The translations under genes were made by a program, and so were the position numbers. Under the pieces are notes generated by a model. The model saw nothing but the letters and a program-made list of their open reading frames with translations. It made no database searches and was not told the origin of the DNA. Shown piece by piece: positions 1 to 8,115 of a DNA stretch of 13,063 nucleotides (the stretch's first letter is position 1; every line of letters starts with the position of its first letter). The stretch is taken from assembly GCF_000313135.1 (NCBI RefSeq), contig NW_004457453.1:264200-277262 (forward strand), in the 5' to 3' direction. Source of the DNA: Acanthamoeba castellanii str. Neff (taxonomy: Eukaryota > Discosea > Longamoebia > Acanthamoebidae).

Positions 1-500
1 CAGTTGCTATGGACCGGTTCATGTTTGTGTAAGACGAGGTCTGACTGCGGAGCTATTACGGCCAGGCCGCATCCGCTTTGGTGCACGCGCTTGGGCAGCC
101 TCAGAGAGCCGGAGAAGAGTGCGACTATCGCATGTACGCACACTTGCTCTTCAATTGCTCTCTCCTGCGCCACCAAACACTCACTTGCCTTGATGCCGTC
201 TTGGTAGGCTCATGGCGCTGGGCCACTTTCTGTTCAAAAACGACGATGTACGCACATCCTCCCTCGGTACTTCGTTCGATGGCGGTTAGGGCGTGAACTC
301 ACCCTCCCCTCCTCCTCGGGCAGGCGTGCGAGCTGGTGGGAATGCTTGGGTTGGATCTCGCTCCCTTCCGCCAGTCATCGTCCTCCAAGATCGCAGCCGT
401 CGCGCGCGAGGTGACCTCGCTCCTCTCTTGATCCTCCCTTGCACCCTCCATCTTGCCCTGCTCTCTTTCTCCTCGCTCGCGAGAAAACAAAAATCAAATT

Positions 501-542
501 TTATTCTTATTTTATTAAAACAATATTATTCTTATTTTATTA
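501..542. repeat. AT-rich island with a 17-nt direct repeat
   Basis: The 17-mer TTATTCTTATTTTATTA occurs at 501-517 and again at 526-542, a 25-bp period, inside an almost pure A/T stretch in otherwise GC-rich DNA. It may be a simple tandem duplication in intergenic DNA. A similar AT island lies at 9970-10020. No function can be assigned. Confidence 0.7.
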
Positions 543-925
543 TAAACGCAAACCAAAATGAAAGGTAGGTCGGACATCCACTCGCTCCATCCCACACCCA
601 ACCCTTGGCATTACGGTGTAAAGGAACGGTCATCAACGCGTTGCGCCAGACCATGCAACGGTCCCGAGGGGCGATGCAGGCACTGTGTGCGCAACGCAGC
701 ACTTCGCGCTCAGGAGCGAGGGACAGGAGTCATCATCCATACCCAGTGGGCTCGTCTTGTTTAAGGGATACAAGACTATAGACTCAATACTATGGAATAT
801 GATCCTGAAGAGTACGGTCTACTCCTCACCAGCCTGCTCCGGCCTACTTGAAGCCCGCTCTCCGCCGCCCGGCCCGCTCTTGTGGGTCCGGAGTAGAAAG
901 CTGAGAAGTGTCATTTTTGTAGACA

Positions 926-940
926 CATTCCCCGGGAATG
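926..940. promoter_or_regulatory. 15-nt palindrome upstream of the HNH-kinase gene
   Basis: CATTCCC-C-GGGAATG is a perfect 7-bp inverted repeat around a single central base, about 107 bp before the ATG at 1047. It follows directly on GTGTC-9nt-GACAC (908-926), a second small inverted repeat. The symmetry and position suit a binding site for a dimeric transcription factor, but no specific factor is implied. It could also be chance. Confidence 0.3.
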
Positions 941-1046
941 GCATTTGGATTAACATTTTAAAAATGAATAATAAAAAAAAATAAAACCACGGGACAAGGG
1001 AAAGCAGCTGCACGCAGAGGCCAAGGCCACCTTTGTCGCTGCAGTG

Positions 1047-3340
1047 ATGGAGACGCCGGTGAGGGGCAACCACGGCAGAGCGCTGGTGGCGCTCACTAGC
1101 TTCCTGCGGGAGACGTATAAGCTGCAGGAGGAGGGCGACGCCTGGACCTACGAGAAGCACTCGGGCCACCTGCGGGCTCGACCCAACCAAGCCCTGGTGT
1201 TCCTCGCCCCCGACCACAAGAGCGGTGACGGTATGGCACTGAACTTGCCCCTCCCTCCTTCGTTTTTTGTAGTGACAAGGTGCTCCACTTGGACCCCTCT
1301 TTTTGTCCACACCAGCGTCGCCCAACAGCTTGATGAAGCACCTGGGCGTGGTGAACTCGCGGGCGTCAAGCGCGCACTACGCCAAGCTGGAGGTGCACTT
1401 CCGCCGAACGGGAACGCGCAAGCGGTGGAGCGACCTCAAGAGGGAGTTCGAGAGCGCTTCTGGCCCCACGCCGCGGCCGCTCCCCGACCTCAACGACGAC
1501 GACCCGTCTTCATCCGCAGCCAACAAAGCAGAAGAACCCAAAGGTGAAGAAACAACAACGTTGCAGACAACAGAGAAGAAGAAGAATCAAGCAGTCGCTG
1601 ACAAACGGAAAGACAACGTCGAAGTCAACGTCAACATCAACACCAACGGGAAGAAAGCAGTGGAGCAAGAAGAAGGTGGAGTGGCGGTGGTGGAACAGGT
1701 GAAGCCGGGCGGGGGCAGGCGTAGGGCGTACAGGTCGGAGAAGGAGGTGGTCGAGGTGTTCAACCGCACCCAGGGCCGGTGCTACCTGTGCGGCGGGCAG
1801 CTCCAGCTGGAGAACCGGCGGGCGGGCCTGCCCGGCGCCTGGCATATGGAACACATCTTCGCCCGCAGCAAGCGGCCTGACCTGGACCTCGTCGGCAACC
1901 TGCTCCCCGCTCACGCCCGGTGCAACGCCCAGAAGAGCGCCCTCAGGTAATCAACCCACGGCCCACGATGAAGAGTTGCCACCGCTTGGCTCAAAGGGTG
2001 GTGGTGGTGGTGGTGACTCGCAGCATCCAGGCGGCGGTGGAGCGGTACGGCTTCCGGGTGTTGACGGACATCGAGCGACACCAGGACATGCTGCCCGAGG
2101 TGCGCGAGGCGCTGCGCGGGGCCAAGGCGCTGTCCCGCAAGATGCTCGGCGCGGCCGTGGTGAGCGAAGCCCTGACGGACGAGGCCGAGGTTGAGCTGAC
2201 CTTCTACCCCGGTACCATCGCCTCCCCAGGCCTTGGGTGGCCCGTCCAAGCTGCTGTAGCCCGCCTGACCGTGACTACCCACGCGAAGAGGTGGGCGCGC
2301 TGGGCAGCCGAGCGACAACGCCGCGCAGCGAGAGCCGCATACGGGGCGAGGTGGTCGAGCTGGACGAGCTGGGCGAGGGCCGCTGCGGTCGGGTCTATCG
2401 GGGCCTGTGGCGCGGCCGGAACGTGGCCCTCAAGCGGCCCTTCTCCGCCTTCAAGAGCTTCGTCGTCAACGAAATCGAAATCCTCTGGTACGCGTTCTCG
2501 ACCACCACTTAAATGGGGCTTTGTTGGCCAACGAATGAATCCGATCGTGGTCGGTGTGCTACACAGCTCCCTGCGACACGAGAACCTGGTGCGGGTGTAC
2601 GGCTGGTACGAAAGGCAGAGCACGTTCTATCTGGTCATGGAGCACCTTGCCCGGGGCCACCTCAGCGAGGAGGTAGCGACACACTAGTACCATCCTGATC
2701 AAGGATGCAAGCGTACCTGCCACCACCGCCACTAACCATTTATTGCATCCGTTCAGGTGTGCGCGCAAGTTGATGCTTTGTCGGTGCTGTTGGACGTCGC
2801 CCGGGCCATGGCCTTCCTCCACTCACACGGCTACATCCATCGCGACTTAAAGCCCGACAATATTTTGGTGCATATACTAGCATTCAGCTGTTACATTGTA
2901 ACATATGGGCTCGAGCAGCGACCAATTAGCGCTTACTTTAAATTATGACATTCACGCAGATAACGGACCAGGGCCGAGCCAAGGTGGCAGACTTTGGGCT
3001 GGCCAAGCTGGCGACGCCAGAGAAGGAAGGCCAGACCAAGTGCGGGACGGACTACTTCATGGCCCCGGAGGTCAGGAAGAAGCAGCCCTACGGCCTCCCC
3101 GTCGACGTGTTCAGCTTCGGGCGCATCATTCAGCGCCTACTGGCCCACGAGGCGCGTCCGACCAACCACGCCGACCGTCCACTGTCGGACCTCGCCGTCC
3201 GCTGCAGCGGCCTGCCGCCGAGTACCAAGTCGTTCGATGTTCCGCCGCCCGAGCGCAGGCCCACCTTCAACGTCATCGTCGCAGAGCTCGAAGCCTTGGC
3301 CGAGCGGTACTGGGGTGATGGGGCCAGCGGCGACGACTAA
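1047..3340 (+). CDS. HNH nuclease-protein kinase fusion protein (7 exons)
   Basis: Proposed exons: 1047-1230, 1316-1946, 2024-2211, 2289-2487, 2567-2672, 2757-2867, 2960-3340. They total 1800 nt, giving 599 residues and a TAA stop. Every junction is GT-AG and all phases match. Residues 1-160 are unrecognised and partly low complexity. Residues about 200-330 carry an HNH endonuclease domain; residues about 355-595 carry a complete Ser/Thr or TKL-like kinase. The start is the first ATG of the exon (1047, preceded by an in-frame GTG). The least certain junction is 2211/2289; a donor at 2160 with an acceptor at 2290 would also restore frame. The first donor could instead be at 1225, losing two residues. 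No ATG lies between 2145 and 2512, so the kinase lobe has no start of its own, which supports a fusion over two genes. Role unknown: nucleic-acid cleavage or binding coupled to phosphorylation is inference. The gene is convergent with the RasGEF gene. Confidence 0.75.
1780..2130 (+). other. HNH nuclease domain of the fusion protein
   Basis: Within the fusion protein, Cys217-x2-Cys220 (CYLC) is followed by [11 protein letters not shown] (His238, His241), then [14 protein letters not shown] with Asn256, His261 and Cys264. This is the HNH pattern: catalytic His in the EHI strand, central Asn, and final His, with the CxxC and distal Cys placed to form a structural zinc site as in many HNH proteins. 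Exon 3 continues with [14 protein letters not shown], a helical tail. The intron at 1947-2023 falls just after the motif. All hallmark residues are present, so an active nuclease is plausible, but activity is not shown by sequence. Confidence 0.85.
2345..3328 (+). other. Protein kinase domain of the fusion protein
   Basis: The hallmark residues appear in order over four exons: glycine loop [10 protein letters not shown] (362-371), VALK with Lys383, C-helix Glu (NEIEIL, 396/398), [14 protein letters not shown] and hinge LVMEH, catalytic loop HRDLKPDN (Asp466, Lys468, Asn471), DFG (484-486), MAPEV (APE 508-510), then DVFSFG. The HENLVRVYG and RPTF elements resemble tyrosine kinase-like (TKL) kinases, abundant in amoebae. 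HRDLKPDN indicates Ser/Thr specificity. Introns 2488-2566, 2673-2756 and 2868-2959 interrupt it; the one at 2673 carries a good CTAAC branch site. Nothing catalytic is missing. Confidence 0.92.
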
Positions 3341-3412
3341 AGGAAAAGAAATCAAAGTGTTGTATTTGTTTCTGTACAGAAGGAGAGAGGAACGATTGGG
3401 CTGACCCAGCCA
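3341..3412. other. 72-bp convergent intergenic spacer
   Basis: The stop codons of the HNH-kinase (+, 3340) and RasGEF (-, 3413) genes face each other across 72 bp. Both 3' UTRs and poly(A) sites must therefore lie in this stretch or overlap the opposing transcript. It is A/T-richer than the flanks and contains a small GGCTG-ACC-CAGCC hairpin at 3399-3411. No canonical AATAAA is seen on either strand. Confidence 0.6.
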
Positions 3413-3790
3413 TTACTGGAGCCACAGGGTGTAGGTGAGGAGGGAGCAGGGGCCTTGTCGCGAGACGGTGCTGTACCGCTTGCCGCCCTTGGCCATAAAC
3501 TCTTGAAACGCCTGCTCGTCGCGCACCGTCACCCGCTCGCCCAACTGTTCACGCACAACACACGACCGAGTGAGTCGCCTGATGAGGCTGCCACGAAGCA
3601 GATAAAGCGAAGGAGGGCGCGACGCACCTCGTTCTGGTAAACGAAGAAGGTGCAGGAGTGCTCCTTGTGGGTGGCGCCGTGCTTGTGGTTGAGGAGCTGC
3701 ATGAAGGGCGCCATGTGGACGCGCACGTCGGGATCGAGCTTGGTGAAGCAGATGCGGCACGGCGGCATTGTCAGCTTGCGGCAGCGTTGC
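3413..3790 (-). other. C-terminal Cys/His module of the RasGEF
   Basis: After about 600 low-complexity residues the sequence becomes compact: PPCRICFTKLDPDVRVHM, then MQLLNHKHGATHKEHSCTFF, an intron (3545-3627), and LGERVTVRDEQAF ending in SLLTYTLWLQ. CxxC plus several His and a HxxHxC cluster suggest metal binding, but the spacing fits no zinc finger I can name. Preservation of ordered sequence and a separate last exon suggest a folded domain. Function unknown. Confidence 0.5.
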
Positions 3791-6700
3791 GCCGCCGTCG
3801 TCGTCTCCGACTGCACGTCGTTGTCGTCTTCCCGCTCGTCCGCGCCCGACACCCGCCCGTCGCGGCTCCAGTAGCTCTTCACCACCACGCTCGCCGTCGC
3901 CCGCCGCTGGCGCGGTCTGCTGTCGGCCTCCGCCCCATCACCGTCGGTCCAGGCCTGCTCCTCCTGCTCCTTCTCCAGCCACTGCCCGAACTCCCACTCC
4001 TCGTCGCCGCCGTCCTCGAGCTCGCCCCACTCATCAGAGTTCCGGTCTGTGGTGGTCGGCGACGGCGCGGCCGCGGCGCTGGGGTTGCTCTCGGCCGCGG
4101 CCCGGCCCATCAGCGGGGTGGTGGGCTGACTGCCACCATTGGACTTGTCCTTGGTCGCACGGGGCGAGACGAACGAGAGACCGGCCAGCGAGCGATCGCC
4201 GCGCGGCGAGGCCGGCATGGTGCCACCCTTCTTGGGCGACGTCGTGCTGACCGCGCGGCTGTTGCTGCCCCGCCGCGGCGAGAGGATGCGCAGGCTGCCC
4301 ATCCGCTTCTTCTCCTTTTCGTTCTCCTTGGCTTCCTCCTTGTCCTTCGTCTTCTTGGAGTCGGCGTCGTCCTTGGACTTGCCGGTCCAGCTGCTGCCCC
4401 GCTTGCGGTGATTGTCGTCGTAGGTGGTGGCGGCCAGGAGGGGTCCGGCCTCCTCGATCGTGGTCCGCTTCTGCTCGCGCGGGCTGATGGCCAGCCGCCG
4501 CTTCTGCAGCAGTCGCTCGTCGGCGCTCCGGTGCAGCGACAGCGGCGGAATCCGCTCAGCGATCGACCTCGGACCGCCACCACCTCCAGCACCGCCGGCG
4601 CCGGCGCCACCGCAGCCCTCGCTTGCCGACTGTTCTTCGGCGAAGCACAGCCGCTTCATTCGCAGCTGCAGGGTCTGGTTCTCGTGGCCGCCTTCGCCGC
4701 CGCTGCCCTGGGCGACGAGGTCCTGCAGGGCGAGGATGGAGCCGAACGGGTTCTTCTTGAGCTCGCGCCGCCGGGCGATGGCCCGCATGAAGTTGCTGTC
4801 GTCGGCCGACGGTCCGGCCAGCGGCAGCGGCACGGCGCCGCCGATGGTCGACCCGTCCATGGGCCCCTGCACCGCGCCGGCGTGCTTCCGCGAGTAGCGC
4901 AGGCTGCCGTAGATCTCCGTGTTCGTCGCGCCGCGCCGCTGGGGCAGCTGCAGCTGCTGCCGGAGTCTGGTCTCGTTGTTGTCCACCGACCGACTGCGTC
5001 GCCTTTCAGCCTTGATAGCGCTGCTGCTGCTAGGCGCGTTCGCCTGCTGGGCCTGCAGAGGCTTCTCCGTGGCCTCGCTCGGTCTCGGAGTTAAACGGTT
5101 ATGTTCGTTTAACTCCGAGCTCGAGCCGCTGGCCGTTTGGGCCTCGGCCTCGAAGTCGATCTCTTCGGCGGCGGCGATGACGGAGAGCGACGAGAAGGAG
5201 GAGGACGTGGACGATGTCGTGGAGGAGGGCGACGGGGAACACTCGCCCACGTCGCGGTAGTCGTCGTCGTCGGCATCGTCGTCATCGTCGTCGTCTTCGA
5301 GGCTGGTGACGACGATCGAGATGTCGGAGAGGCTGCTCTCCTCTTCGCCCGTCTCCTCTCCCGGATCACTGGCGTCGGACATCCGCGGCGTCTGCAGCTG
5401 GGCCTGGCCCTGGCCCTGCGGAGTGGCGGGCAGCGGCCGCTGGGGCGCCGCCCCGAGGGCGCCCATCCCGCCGACCTCGCCCTCGCACTTCTTGTTTTCG
5501 CCCTCGTGCAGCGACGAGAGGAAGAACAGGATGCTCTCGTCTTGAATCGACGTCAGCCGTCGCATGTACCGCCTCACCTTCCTCCCGTGCTGCGGTGCGG
5601 AGTTGGCGTGAGACACAGTTCGTGGTGCGTGCGTGCGCGTGTGTCGCGATGGAGATGAAGGTACCTTGTCGGGCAGCTTGATCTTGAAGTCCTTGCACTC
5701 GCGCTGCCAGCGCTTGACATCAGAGAGGACCTCATAGACCAGCAGGATCTTCTCAAAGTTGATCAGCCCCGACGCCTCCAGGTAATCCAAGTTGCCCACC
5801 TACGTTTGGAGAGTTTAAGTCCATGTGCGGTGGTGCGTGTGCGTGTGCGGTGGTGGGTACCTGCACGAACATGAGGTCCCGCAGGATGACCGCGAAGTAG
5901 GGCAGCTTGGGCGCGGCTCTCTTTTGGAAGAGCTGTCGGTAGGCCTTGTAGTTGCTGTGGATGGCCATGCGCGACGCCAGCTTCTCGAACACCTTCCGGT
6001 CCTTGCTGCTCACCTTGGCCCAGGCCGGCGTCAGGCGCTTGACCGAGGAGAAGTTGAGACCGGCGATGATCTCCATGAGCCCGTTGAAGTTGTTGAGGTT
6101 GAACAAATGAACCGCCACCTACGCGCCACACCACACGGCACACGCGGCACACTCACGCGTTTGAGCTATTGAACGTCCAAGAACGAGAGTGAAGGAAGCG
6201 GAGGCACGGTACCGCGATGAATTTGGTGATCTTCTTGGCCTGCTCCTTGGGCGTGCCGCCCATGAGCACGTCGGTCGACACCCAAAAGCTCACCTGCGCA
6301 GGTGGGTGGGGGGGGAGGGACGAATGATCAGGTTTCGCTGCGAGAAGACGACGAAGTGCGACGACCACGCAACGTACGTTGTTGAAATGTTCAACGAACG
6401 CGCTGATGAGTGGCGTCTTGTCTTCGTCCGCCGAGGATTGCACACCTGAATGAATACAATGAACGAGGCCACGGGTCAGGAAAATGCATGGGTGAACGCT
6501 ACGGGCCAGGGGCGTGGGCGCGTACCTGCATCTGCAGGCGGCGCTTGCCCGAAGCCAAGCTTCTCCAGGAACTCGGAAGGCGGAATGGCGACGAACAACT
6601 GCTGCTCCTTCCTCGTCAGCTCCGCTGCAATCTGCTGCGCTGTGAAGTCGTCTGATATAGGGAGGCACCATCGTTGGCAAACGGTTAGCGCTCGGCGTTG

Positions 6701-7835
6701 TGTTAGCAGAAGGCGGAGGGGAGTACCGATGGTGAGGTTGTCATCCGCGAGTTCGTCTTCGTCTTCGCTTCCGTCGCCGGTCTCCGATTCGCTTCTCGAA
6801 CCCGAGCTGTCCCTCGAATTGGCACGCTCGCGTGGGGTGCCGTTGGGTGTGGCTGCAACGTTTCGTTCAGTCAGCCAAAAAGCGAAAGCGAAAGCGGAAA
6901 AGAGCGAAGCGTTGGGGCAGTGGACCTTCTCGGCTGCGGGAGGGCGAGGAGGTGATAATGGCCTGGGGCGAGCGCGGAGAAGGGGAGGGGCTGTCGGAGA
7001 GACTGTTGTGATGGTGCGGCGACAGCGGAGGCAGCTGCTGTTGCTGATGTGACGATATCGTCTTCAAGAACAGCAGCTTGTATTTGTACTGCACCTGCGC
7101 CGAGCACCGCTCCTTGATCGTCTCCAGAAGCGACGCTGCACACCGTCGGTGCGCGCGTTACACAGAAGAAGAGCCCATGGTTACCAATTTTTCCTGCTTT
7201 TTGTTGCACCGGCGGGTCGGGCCTGCGTACCGGTCTGCGGTTGGGCCGCGAAGTCGTCGGTGAACTCCTCCACCCACACCCGCAAGAACTCGAGCAAGCT
7301 GGTGTGTCGAGAGAGCAGGAAAGGGGGGTAAAATGGTGAGGCCGCTGGATGAAGTGTCCGTCCCGAGCAGGAAGGCAGGTGACCGGAAGCCATGTCGCCG
7401 AAGTGGTGGAGACCAATTTGACTCCGAAATAAACAAAAAAAGAAGAAGAAGAAGGGGGGTCGCCTGTACCGGGTCGGGAGGGGGCTGCGTCGCGGGGCCT
7501 GGTCTGCCTCTTGCTTGTCGCACGCCTTCATAAACGTGGGCCGATCGAATCAAGGAATAATAATACTTGGGGGGGGGGTGACTTGAAAAAGACGATGACG
7601 ATGAAGACGGGGGAGGAGGTGGTGGAAAAGGATATTGTCTGCGCCAGGTCTTGACAACGTCCACCGACGAGGTGGAGAACTTCTTGTAGGTGAGGAGGAA
7701 CGATCGCACATAGTCCTCGTTGGTCTGCTGCATGACCATCTTGGCCAGGATGTGGAAGGCCTCTTCCTTCGTGCGCCGTCTCCCCAGCGGCAGCACCGGC
7801 ACCGAGCCCGACGAGTCACCGCCCCGACTATCCAT
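3413..7835 (-). CDS. Ras guanine nucleotide exchange factor (RasGEF), 12 exons
   Basis: Proposed exons in coding order: 7835-7636, 7535-7470, 7298-7231, 7135-6926, 6852-6727, 6651-6526, 6445-6378, 6293-6213, 6118-5861, 5799-5665, 5589-3628, 3544-3413; 3432 nt, 1143 residues, all phases consistent. RasGEF_N spans about residues 24-160 (FHILAKMVMQQTNEDYVRSF; LLEFLRVWVEEFTDDF). The CDC25-type catalytic domain spans about 224-450 (FTAQQIAAELT; SAFVEHFNNV; LNNFNGLMEIIAGLN; YFAVILRDLMFVQ; SGLINFEK). It should load GTP onto a Ras-family GTPase at membranes; amoebae use such GEFs in chemotaxis and macropinocytosis. Residues about 455-1050 are low complexity (acidic, Ser-rich, basic) and probably disordered. 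The last 90 residues form a Cys/His-containing module I do not recognise. Eight of the ten GT-AG introns start GTAC; the first intron is AT-AC. The start is the ATG at 7835; an upstream 5' UTR exon is possible. Confidence 0.9.
5077..5126. repeat. Inverted repeat with 21-nt arms inside a RasGEF exon
   Basis: The arms at 5077-5097 and 5106-5126 match at 19 of 21 positions, including an uninterrupted 14-bp core (CTCGGAGTTAAACG and its complement), around an 8-nt loop (5098-5105). It lies in the disordered part of the large RasGEF exon and is read through in frame as ELNEHNRLTPR, using two TTA leucine codons in an otherwise GC-rich exon. It may be a small insertion or a structured mRNA element. 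Confidence 0.8.
5259..5298. repeat. Trinucleotide (GTC/ATC) microsatellite coding for an Asp run
   Basis: Near-perfect TCG/TCA trinucleotide repeats on the plus strand encode an Asp-rich run (SLEDDDDDDDADDDDYRD) in the RasGEF tail. Such runs grow by slippage, so length variation between strains is expected. It is embedded in a longer Ser/Glu/Asp-rich, probably disordered, segment. Confidence 0.8.
7536..7635 (-). other. U12-type (AT-AC) spliceosomal intron in the RasGEF gene
   Basis: On the minus strand the intron begins ATATCCTTTT (7635-7626), a full match to the U12 AT-AC donor consensus. It contains TTCCTTGAT (7557-7549), close to the U12 branch consensus TTCCTTRAC. It ends CCCAC (7540-7536) with AC as terminal dinucleotide. 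The candidate branch A (7550) lies 14 nt from the intron end, as expected for U12 introns. Splicing joins a phase-2 exon end to a phase-2 exon start (CA+G), restoring the RasGEF_N frame: VVKTWRRQ then FMKACDKQ. The frame that continues after splicing has a TGA inside the intron and no AG acceptor between that TGA and the exon. Confidence 0.88.
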
Positions 7836-8115
7836 CTTCACCACCGCCGCCTTCGTCTTCTGAATCGTTCTCGCGAAGAAAACAACAACGCAAGGTGGTA
7901 AGGAGTTCAGTCGCGGATACACGGGGTTATGAATTACTGTATAGTGGATACAATAGCGCTATCAAAGGGCGACGAACACCGAACGAGAACGTTGACCCAT
8001 CACGAGCGTGTGGGGATCAGAGGAGGGAAAATGGACCACTCGCCGACGAGCGAGATCTAGGGCGTGGGGGCGAGTTCGAATCCCACCGAAGCCTTTCCGA
8101 CAAAAAGCAGCGGCG
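7836..8115. promoter_or_regulatory. Divergent promoter region between RasGEF and membrane-protein genes
   Basis: The 280 bp between two head-to-head start codons must hold at least the core promoters or 5' UTRs of both genes. A perfect 10-nt palindrome ATAGCGCTAT sits at 7953-7962 in a locally AT-richer patch (7925-7965). A tRNA-like GTTCGAATCCC lies at 8074-8084 without a cloverleaf around it. No clear TATA box was identified. Confidence 0.55.

Larger units (their letters stand above)
1..1046. other. Upstream region without a recognisable gene
   Basis: No reading frame here shows a recognisable domain, and none joins by plausible splicing to something family-like. The stretch contains an 11-nt direct repeat (ATGTACGCACA at 132-142 and 246-256), a C/T-rich run around 296-320, an AT-rich island at about 485-560, and a second A-rich patch at about 945-985 just upstream of the first gene. 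The 3' part presumably carries the promoter and 5' UTR of the HNH-kinase gene. The far left could hold the end of a neighbouring gene that I cannot recognise. Confidence 0.5.

Noticed and set aside
1..300. Possible exon of a gene entering from the left
   Set aside because: Open frames exist, but none encodes a recognisable motif or ends in a convincing splice or stop context.
819..1325. 168-residue open frame on the minus strand over the first exon of the HNH-kinase gene
   Set aside because: No domain or coherent hydrophobic pattern; it overlaps a better supported exon and runs across AT-rich spacer.
1920..2687. Single uninterrupted 255-codon reading of the HNH tail through to the kinase hinge
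   Set aside because: It gives a Trp/Arg/Ala-rich nonsense stretch between about 2212 and 2566, while the glycine loop, VALK and C-helix are found in another frame of the same DNA.
3658..5094. 478-residue open frame on the plus strand opposite the large RasGEF exon
   Set aside because: It is a low-complexity Leu/Arg/Ala-rich mirror of GC-rich low-complexity coding DNA; the minus strand frame is tied to a recognised RasGEF gene with consistent splicing.
7299..7568. GT-AG alternative to the AT-AC intron (GT at 7568 to AG at 7299)
   Set aside because: It keeps frame but needs a 270-nt intron, larger than any other here, adds a Pro/Ser homopolymer run in the middle of RasGEF_N, and drops the SPLPTR segment that fits before LLEFLRVW.
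8030..8100. tRNA-like T-loop (GTTCGAATCCC, B-box-like) at 8074-8084
   Set aside because: The 5-bp T stem has mismatches around the TTCGAAT loop, no acceptor-stem partner for the following bases is found upstream, and no A box or anticodon arm can be folded. It is at best a tRNA relic.
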